From Bacteroidota bacterium (lineage in GTDB: Bacteria > Bacteroidota > Bacteroidia > Bacteroidales > FEN-979), in the NCBI GenBank assembly GCA_026391715.1, contig JAPLDO010000247.1, positions 1-37,997 of the forward strand: a DNA stretch of 37,997 bases, in the 5' to 3' direction. The notes under the pieces were generated by a model, which was not told where the DNA came from, did no database searches, and saw only the letters and a program-made list of their open reading frames with translations. A program made the translations under genes and the position numbers. This document shows positions 32,085-37,997 of this stretch, in pieces (position 1 is the stretch's first letter; each line of letters starts with the position of its first letter).

Positions 32085-33860
32085 ATGGAAGAACAAGAAA
32101 GAATCAATGCTGAAGTCATTGCCGTTTATCCAGACAAAGTTAAGGTAATAGTTGACAGTCTTGAAGATTTCCAGATTGCAGGCGAATCATTAAAAGTTGG
32201 TTCATATCTTAGAATTAGCGATAATGATAATGCAGTATTAATTGCTATCATTGAAAATTTCTCTATTGAAGTCAATGACAAAGGAGAAAGAAAACATCTT
32301 ATTCAGGCATTTCCATTAGGGATAATTAAAGACAATAAGTTTATACGGGGTGGTGATTCAATTGCAATTCCACCTAAGAAAGTTGAACCAGCCAGAGAAG
32401 AAGAAATTAAAAAGATATATGAACAAAGTATTGACCCGAAAGAAGTTTTTACTTTTGCTTCATTATCAGCAAACCATAATATCCGAATTCCAGTAAACGG
32501 CAATAAATTTTTCAATAAACATATTGCAGTAATTGGCTCTACAGGTTCGGGTAAATCACACACTTTAGCTACTATAATTCAAAAGGCAATTTCTGAAAAA
32601 AGTGGAGAATTTGCTCTAAATAATTCACATGTTGTAATATTTGATATTCATTCCGAATACAAATCTGCTTTCCCAGATGCTAATTTTATCGGGATCGATA
32701 ACTTAAACTTGCCATATTGGTTACTTAATAGTGAAGAACTTGAGGAGATACTCTTGGATACAGGCGAAAGAGATAATTATAACCAGTCCTCAGTGTTTAG
32801 AAAATTAGTGACTGAGAATAAGAAAAAACATAATCCAACCCTTACAAAAGTATTCTATGATACTCCATTGTATTTTGATATTAAGGAGATTCAGAGTGCT
32901 CTTTATAATTTAAAGGAGGAAACAAAGAATTCAAAATCATCTAATCGTTTCATGATAAATGATGGGTCTTATGTTTGCATTGATTCAAGCACTTCTGTAG
33001 ATTCTGGCATTTTATTAACAGACGAACAAAAAATAAAAAAGTACTTTGAAGGCGAATTTTCATTTTACCCAACGAAAAATCAAAATATCACTAAAGGAGA
33101 ATACGCAGATGGTACTTTAGATAAATTCTTTATTCGCTTCCAAGAGAAAATAAATCAGGATAGACTTAATTTTCTATTCAGCACTGAATCAAAGTCAAAA
33201 TCTTTTGAAGATACTTTGAAAACACTTATGGGGTACATAGATGGTAAAAGCTCCAATGTCACAATAATTGACTTGAGTGGAGTACCTTTCGAAGTTTTAA
33301 GTATTACAGTATCACTAATTTCAAGAATACTTTTTGAATATGGTTACTTCTACAAACGATTAAGGAACTCTAAAAATCCTGCTGAAAAAGTAAATAATGA
33401 TATTCCTCTTTTGCTTGTCTATGAAGAAGCTCACAAATATGTACCTAATAGTGAACTTGCAAAATATCGCTCATCGAAAAACTCAATTGAACGAATAGCA
33501 AAAGAAGGAAGAAAATATGGTGTAACGCTTCTATTGGCAAGCCAGAGACCTTCTGAGATTTCCGAAACAATATTTTCACAATGCAATAATTTTATTGCCA
33601 TGCGTTTGACTAATCCTAATGATCAAGGATATGTAAAAAAGCTTCTTCCTGACACATTAGGTTCATTGATTGATAAAATGCCTTCACTAAAAGCAGGTGA
33701 GGCATTGCTGATAGGCGAATCAATAATTCTTCCATCAATCGTTCAAATCGATGAATGTAAATTGCCCCCTTCTTCTAATGACATTCCATATTGGGAATTA
33801 TGGAAAGATGAATGGAAGCATCTTGATATTAATGAATTGAAAAAGGAATGGTATAAATAA
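32085..33860 (+). CDS. herA: HerA-type hexameric ATPase/translocase
   Basis: HerA ATPases are FtsK/HerA-class hexameric motors that translocate DNA and partner with nucleases (NurA, Sir2, DUF4297). The 591-residue protein has an N-terminal HAS-barrel-like domain (1-~115). Walker A is GSTGSGKS (151-158), Walker B is VVIFDIHSEY (~184) with a conserved acidic stretch LLLVYEEAHKYVP (~443), and the sensor region ASQRPSEISETIFSQCNNFIAMRL (~483) is typical of HerA. It starts directly at the stop of the DUF4297-like gene, implying a tightly coupled pair, and is followed by the helicase gene after nine bases. Confidence 0.88.
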   Translation: MEEQERINAEVIAVYPDKVKVIVDSLEDFQIAGESLKVGSYLRISDNDNAVLIAIIENFSIEVNDKGERKHLIQAFPLGIIKDNKFIRGGDSIAIPPKKVEPAREEEIKKIYEQSIDPKEVFTFASLSANHNIRIPVNGNKFFNKHIAVIGSTGSGKSHTLATIIQKAISEKSGEFALNNSHVVIFDIHSEYKSAFPDANFIGIDNLNLPYWLLNSEELEEILLDTGERDNYNQSSVFRKLVTENKKKHNPTLTKVFYDTPLYFDIKEIQSALYNLKEETKNSKSSNRFMINDGSYVCIDSSTSVDSGILLTDEQKIKKYFEGEFSFYPTKNQNITKGEYADGTLDKFFIRFQEKINQDRLNFLFSTESKSKSFEDTLKTLMGYIDGKSSNVTIIDLSGVPFEVLSITVSLISRILFEYGYFYKRLRNSKNPAEKVNNDIPLLLVYEEAHKYVPNSELAKYRSSKNSIERIAKEGRKYGVTLLLASQRPSEISETIFSQCNNFIAMRLTNPNDQGYVKKLLPDTLGSLIDKMPSLKAGEALLIGESIILPSIVQIDECKLPPSSNDIPYWELWKDEWKHLDINELKKEWYK

Positions 33861-33869
33861 TATACTAGT

Positions 33870-35885
33870 ATGACTAGACAAGAAGCTGAAATAGTTTTAC
33901 AGCGAACATTTAAACTGAGCCGTTTTTATGATGAACAATGGATCACTATTGAAAAAATTCTAAAAGGCGAAAGAGTACTTCTTATTGAAAAAACGGGATT
34001 TGGTAAGTCCTTATGTTTTCAATTTCCAGCAGTTTTACATAAAGGAACAACAGTAATTTTTTCTCCTTTGATTGCTTTAATGCGTGATCAGGTCAAGAAA
34101 CTTAATTCTCTTGGCATTTCGGCAAAATGTGTTAATAGTGAACAAACACCGGAAGAAAATTCACAAATTATAACTGATGCAAAAGCTGGTAAAATTAAAA
34201 TTCTTTACATAGCACCCGAAAGACAGGAAAATTCTGAGTGGATTGAAGCAACCCGCCTGATGAACCTTTCAATGGTAGTGGTTGATGAAGCACATTGTAT
34301 TTCAGTTTGGGGTCACGATTTTAGACCAACATTCAGGCGTATAATAAACCTTGTAACCCTTTTACCTAAAGGATTACCTGTATTGGCGACAACAGCAACA
34401 GCAACAAAAAAGGTTGAAGCGGATATTGCGGAACAAATGGGCAGTAATTTATCAATCATCAGAGGAAACTTAATGAGAGATAATTTTAAACTATTTGTTA
34501 TTAAAGTCAATTCCGAAGATGAAAAATTAATTTGGCTTGGTCAAAACCTCGAAAAATTGTCAGGTTCAGGAGTTTTATATACTGGTACAAGGGTAGATAC
34601 TGAAATATATTCAAAGTGGTTTGAATTTTTGAAAATATCTTCAACTGGTTATAATGCTGGACTGGATCCCGAATCAAGAATAGCCATCGAAAACGGTTTA
34701 ATGAAAAATCAATGGAAGTGTGTGATTTCAACAAATGCTTTAGGGATGGGAATTGATAAGCCAGATATTCGCTTTATCATTCATACCCAAATACCTCAAT
34801 CGCCAATACACTATTATCAGGAAATTGGTAGAGCAGGTAGAGACAACCAGCCCTCTTACATAATTCTTTTTTACAATCCTGAAGACAAAAAACTTCCTGA
34901 AGCTTTTATTGAAGGTGGAAGGCCATCAATTTCAAAATATGAGAAAGTTATTACTGCTGTTAAAAATGAAATGTTAGGTGAACGCGATTTAATGAGGAGG
35001 ACAAATTTAAAGCAGAATCAAATTAGAGTTATCAAAGCTGACTTGATGGAGCAAAAAATCATTCGTGAAGTTACAGTAGGTAGAGGTAAAAAGTTTGAAT
35101 ACATTACTGGGGCACCACAACTCAATACAAAAGCATTTGAAGAATTACGTGCAAGTAAAACTCGTGATTTGGATAAGATGATTGAATATGTTGAAACAAC
35201 TCAATCACGTATGAAATACTTATGCGATTATCTGGGCGATTCATCAACTCAATCTTTTACTAATTGTGATAATACTGGATTAAAAAAGATTACTGTTTCG
35301 GTCAATGATGAATGGACTCAAAAATTACAAGCATTTCGAGAGGATTATTTTCCTGCCCTTGAAGTTGAAACAAGAGGAACAAATTTAATAAATGGGGTTG
35401 CAGCTTCCTATTACGGTGTTTCAAATGTAGGAAGTGCATTGCATCGTAGCAAATACGAAAATGGTGGTGATTTTCCTGATTTTCTGTTAAAACTAATCTT
35501 AAAAGCATATCGGAAAAAGTTTGGTCAGGAAAAATTTGATATAATTCTGTATGTGCCACCTACTAAGTCGGGTGACTTGGTCAAGAATTTTGCTATGAAA
35601 GTTTCGCAGGTATTTAAGTTCCCGATTTCACATAATTTAATAAAGCAAAGAGCAACAAGTGAGCAGAAAGTATTTGAAAACGCTTATTTGAAGTCGGACA
35701 ATGTAAAAGATGCTTTTATGATTAAAACTCCAGATGAAGTGAGAGGGAAAACCATTTTATTAATCGATGACATTTTTGATAGTGGTGCAACTATTAAAGA
35801 AATTGGAAGATATTTAAGTAATTTAGGTGCTTTAAAAATTGCACCTTTAGTAATCGCAAGAACAGTAGGAGGAGATTTAGTATGA
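33870..35885 (+). CDS. RecQ-type helicase fused to a phosphoribosyltransferase domain
   Basis: The 671-residue protein has a RecQ-like SF2 helicase core: Walker A TGFGKS (42-47), DEAHCISVWGHDFRP (139-153), ATTATATKK, and motif VI YQEIGRAGRD (~316-325). After it comes a degenerate RecQ zinc region (CDYLGD, NCDNT) with only part of the usual four cysteines. The C-terminal ~110 residues form a ComF-type phosphoribosyltransferase domain with the PRPP loop ILLIDDIFDSGAT (~630-642). RecQ unwinds DNA 3'-5'. The transferase domain may act on a nucleotide or be catalytically changed. Its 3' end overlaps the DprA-like start by four bases, as in ShosT-ShosA pairs. Confidence 0.85.
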   Translation: MTRQEAEIVLQRTFKLSRFYDEQWITIEKILKGERVLLIEKTGFGKSLCFQFPAVLHKGTTVIFSPLIALMRDQVKKLNSLGISAKCVNSEQTPEENSQIITDAKAGKIKILYIAPERQENSEWIEATRLMNLSMVVVDEAHCISVWGHDFRPTFRRIINLVTLLPKGLPVLATTATATKKVEADIAEQMGSNLSIIRGNLMRDNFKLFVIKVNSEDEKLIWLGQNLEKLSGSGVLYTGTRVDTEIYSKWFEFLKISSTGYNAGLDPESRIAIENGLMKNQWKCVISTNALGMGIDKPDIRFIIHTQIPQSPIHYYQEIGRAGRDNQPSYIILFYNPEDKKLPEAFIEGGRPSISKYEKVITAVKNEMLGERDLMRRTNLKQNQIRVIKADLMEQKIIREVTVGRGKKFEYITGAPQLNTKAFEELRASKTRDLDKMIEYVETTQSRMKYLCDYLGDSSTQSFTNCDNTGLKKITVSVNDEWTQKLQAFREDYFPALEVETRGTNLINGVAASYYGVSNVGSALHRSKYENGGDFPDFLLKLILKAYRKKFGQEKFDIILYVPPTKSGDLVKNFAMKVSQVFKFPISHNLIKQRATSEQKVFENAYLKSDNVKDAFMIKTPDEVRGKTILLIDDIFDSGATIKEIGRYLSNLGALKIAPLVIARTVGGDLV

Positions 35886-37021
35886 ACAAAGAAGCAGCAT
35901 ATTGGATAGCATTGGCACATCTGCCACGATGGGGTCATTTAAAAATTAATAACCTCATAATAAAATTTTATCATGAGAAAAAACTCTCGGTTGAAGATTT
36001 TTTTCAATTAACTGAAAGTGATTGGAAAAATCAATATGGTATTGAATATAAGGAAATAGAGGATTTAAAGAAAGCAAAGTCTGAATTGGCCAACAATGCT
36101 TTTTTAGCAGAATCATTGAATAATGAGGGCTATGAATTAATCCCGATAACTTCACCAGAGTATTCAAAAACTCTTAAAGAAAATCTAAAAGCCGCACACG
36201 CTCCAGCGCTTTTGTATGTAAAAGGCAACAAACAAATAATGCAAGAAAAATCAATTGCAATTGTTGGCTCTCGTAATGCCTCTGACAAATCATTGGAATT
36301 TACAGATAATATTGCCAAGTTAGCAAGCAAAGAGTATAAAGTTGTTGTAAGTGGCTTTGCCAAAGGAGTTGACAAACAAGCATTGGATTCGGCAATTAAT
36401 TACAAAGGACAAAGCATTATTGTATTGCCACAGGGTATTATGACTTTTGGTTCAGGTTTCAAAAAGTATTATAAGCAAATTGTTGATGGTGATGTTTTAG
36501 TTTTAAGTACTTTCTTTCCAAAAGCTCCATGGAAAGCAGAATTAGCGATGGCAAGAAATCCAATCATATACGGACTTGCTGATGAAATTTATGTTGCAGA
36601 GTCTTCTGATAAAGGCGGCACTTGGTCGGGGGTTGTTGATGGCTTAAGGAAAAACAGAAAAATATATGTTCGGAAACCTGAAACAAATGAAAATACTGCT
36701 AATAATTTGTTGATACAAAAGGGAGCTATAGCGGTTGACTTCAACGGTAATCCATTAATTGATTATAACCCGTCTTTTGCCGAAGTAAATCAATTAAGTT
36801 TGAATGAGCCAATTGTGAATTACGAAAATAAAATCCTGGACTTATTGAAAACTGGAGAATATGCTGATAAAGATATAATCAAAAAGTTACAACTGACTTG
36901 GTCGGAAAAGAAACTAAGAGATTATTTAAAAAGCAAGAAAGAAGTTGAAACAATTAATAAAAAACCATTAAGATATACATTGAAGGATTCAACAATTAAG
37001 CAGAAATTATTATTTGACTAA
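35882..37021 (+). CDS. DprA/Smf-like protein (possible ShosA-type antitoxin)
   Basis: The 379-residue protein has the DprA Rossmann-type fold: SIAIVGSRNASD (~124-135), VVVSGFAKGVDKQAL (~154-168), and KGGTWSGVVDGLRKNRKIYV near 245. It has an N-terminal helical region (1-~100) and a C-terminal winged-helix-like tail (~310-379). DprA normally loads RecA on single-stranded DNA in transformation. Here the gene overlaps a helicase-phosphoribosyltransferase gene by ATGA-type coupling in a defence cassette. The ShosTA system pairs a phosphoribosyltransferase toxin with a DprA-like antitoxin, which is the best comparison. A competence role is less likely because the context is an AT-rich flanked cassette. 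Confidence 0.82.
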   Translation: MNKEAAYWIALAHLPRWGHLKINNLIIKFYHEKKLSVEDFFQLTESDWKNQYGIEYKEIEDLKKAKSELANNAFLAESLNNEGYELIPITSPEYSKTLKENLKAAHAPALLYVKGNKQIMQEKSIAIVGSRNASDKSLEFTDNIAKLASKEYKVVVSGFAKGVDKQALDSAINYKGQSIIVLPQGIMTFGSGFKKYYKQIVDGDVLVLSTFFPKAPWKAELAMARNPIIYGLADEIYVAESSDKGGTWSGVVDGLRKNRKIYVRKPETNENTANNLLIQKGAIAVDFNGNPLIDYNPSFAEVNQLSLNEPIVNYENKILDLLKTGEYADKDIIKKLQLTWSEKKLRDYLKSKKEVETINKKPLRYTLKDSTIKQKLLFD

Positions 37022-37404
37022 TGCCTACCCTATTGCAAGCACATTGCCAAAGCCCCACGAGCCAACGCTTAGACCAAAGCTTTGTCAAAGAGCTTTCAAA
37101 GCCAACGCACCGAGAAAAATTGTTTTAAAAAATTTGCCGCCACTTTAAAAAAATAAAAAACGCTGACACACGAGCCGACAGAAAAGAAAAAGTAAAATGA
37201 CAATGACAAAAAACTGAATAACGACAATGGTTTACAAGACTGGAAGAAAGAACACCAGGCGGTAACAAAGGCTAAATGCAATAAGAGTTTCATAGGTAAT
37301 TCAAGCATTCTGCCCCGCTCAAACTTCGGTGTATTTGGACAGGAAAGTAGCCCGCAATCCCTTACTGCATATAGCCTCGACCGATTTACTTAATTTGAAA
37401 CAAT
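37022..37404. other. Non-coding right flank of the defence cassette
   Basis: This 383-base spacer carries the second 52-base repeat (37041-37092), a second GCCAACGC at 37101, a TTTTAAAA/TTTGCCG/CCAC block (37123-37143), and an AC/A-rich stretch with GACAATG-type repeats. I find no supported gene. AATTGTTTTAAAAAAT at 37118-37133 is the exact reverse complement of 30752-30767 in the left flank. Confidence 0.6.
37041..37092 (+). repeat. 52-base direct repeat, right copy
   Basis: The sequence starts ACATTGCCAAAGCCCCAC and ends GCTTTGTCAAAGAG. It differs from the left copy (30785-30836) at four positions. It lies 20 bases after the DprA-like stop, so the two copies tightly frame the four-gene cassette. 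Confidence 0.9.
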
Positions 37405-37997
37405 ATGGAACACAAAAAGCATTACGCCGGTTTGACCGATAAACAGGTACTGGAAAGCAGGAAAAAACATGGAGACAATATTCTCACTCCGCCTGAACGC
37501 GAGCCAATCTGGAAACTATTCCTTGAAAAATTCGAGGACCCGATTATCCGAATATTGTTGATAGCGGCTTTTCTTTCGCTCGGTATCTCATTTGTCAGCC
37601 ATCATTATGCCGAAACCGTAGGTATTTTTTGCGCCATACTGCTCGCCACCGGCGTCGGTTTTTGGTTCGAACTGGATGCCAATAAAAAGTTTGACATCCT
37701 AAATCAGGTAAATGATGATACATTAATCAAAGTAATACGGAATGGGAATGTATGCGAAGTTCCCAAGAAGGATATTGTAGTAGGAGATATCGTTTTACTT
37801 GGAACCGGCGAGGAAGTTCCCGCCGACGGTGAATTGCTCGAAGCAATTTCGCTTCAGATTGATGAATCGTGTTTAACCGGCGAGCCGATTATTGAAAAAA
37901 CCACGAATCCCGAAGAGTTTAACAAAGAAGCTACCTATCCTTCAAACTGGGCGTTGCGGGGTACAAAATTGATGGGTGGTCATGCCATTCTTGAAGT
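37405..37997 (+). CDS. Cation-transporting P-type ATPase, N-terminal part (partial)
   Basis: An ATG at 37405 opens a frame that runs to the window end (197 codons). It begins MEHKKHYAGLTDKQVLESRK, a cation-ATPase N-terminal domain. Two membrane helices follow (~53-68 and ~73-90), then actuator-domain sequence KDIVVGDIVLLGTGEEVPADG and the TGE loop DESCLTGEP. This fits P2-type (Ca2+-like) ATPases. The phosphorylation site DKTGT and later helices lie outside the window. Its GC-richer codon use resembles the genes left of the cassette, marking a return to the ordinary chromosome. Ion specificity cannot be judged from this part. Confidence 0.88.
   Translation, partial: MEHKKHYAGLTDKQVLESRKKHGDNILTPPEREPIWKLFLEKFEDPIIRILLIAAFLSLGISFVSHHYAETVGIFCAILLATGVGFWFELDANKKFDILNQVNDDTLIKVIRNGNVCEVPKKDIVVGDIVLLGTGEEVPADGELLEAISLQIDESCLTGEPIIEKTTNPEEFNKEATYPSNWALRGTKLMGGHAILE

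Noticed and set aside
35882-37021. DprA as a competence (transformation) gene
   Set aside because: The gene overlaps a helicase-phosphoribosyltransferase gene in a repeat-framed AT-rich cassette, and no other competence gene is present; a defence role fits better.
30873-37021. Integrase- or transposase-carrying genomic island
   Set aside because: No recombinase gene is present within or next to the repeats, so I claim only a framed cassette.

Overview
The window looks like chromosomal DNA of a member of the Bacteroidota. The evidence is a 1,772-residue secreted protein with a type IX secretion C-terminal sorting domain, a Bacteroidota-style three-subunit succinate dehydrogenase/fumarate reductase operon (cytochrome b, flavoprotein, iron-sulfur), a family-3 glycosidase/serine hydrolase fusion typical of the phylum, few Shine-Dalgarno sites, and promoter candidates of the TTG-N19-TAnnTTTG type. 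I cannot name the genus.

Left edge (1-1480): remains of a CRISPR-Cas locus read leftward. They are an N-terminal fragment of one Cas6, an intact second Cas6, and the first ~130 residues of a Cas8b/Cst1-like protein. The Cas8 frame stops where the 5' end of an IS630-type transposase begins. No CRISPR array is visible.

Housekeeping block (1800-20150): an ADP-forming acyl-CoA synthetase, a rhomboid protease, an unknown membrane protein, the glycosidase/serine hydrolase fusion, the giant type IX secreted protein, the sdhCAB/frdCAB operon (with a 7-bp tandem repeat between the A and B genes), an M24 aminopeptidase P and an alpha/beta hydrolase. Hairpin elements and two good intrinsic terminators lie between genes. 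A leftward two-component set follows (20143-22258): a receiver-histidine kinase and two stand-alone receivers.

Ter region (22449-30588): ten rightward genes. They encode three TerD-like proteins, three TerY-like vWA proteins (one with a broken metal site, one with a C-terminal zinc ribbon), a TerB-like acidic protein, a small membrane protein, a PP2C-type phosphatase and a Ser/Thr-kinase-like protein with a zinc ribbon. This is a TerY-phosphorylation (TerY-P) triad joined to duplicated TerD/TerY cassettes. I infer a stress-sensing or defence signalling complex.

Defence cassette (30873-37021): four tightly packed, AT-rich genes. They encode a DUF4297/Cap4-like nuclease candidate, a HerA-type ATPase, a RecQ-type helicase fused to a phosphoribosyltransferase, and a DprA-like protein. 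This combines a nuclease-HerA pair with a ShosTA-like phosphoribosyltransferase/DprA pair carrying a helicase. The cassette is flanked by 52-bp direct repeats (48/52 identical), which suggests it moved as a unit. The window ends inside a cation-transporting P-type ATPase.

The strongest candidate for a previously undescribed system is the four-gene cassette, alone or coupled to the Ter/TerY-P operon beside it.
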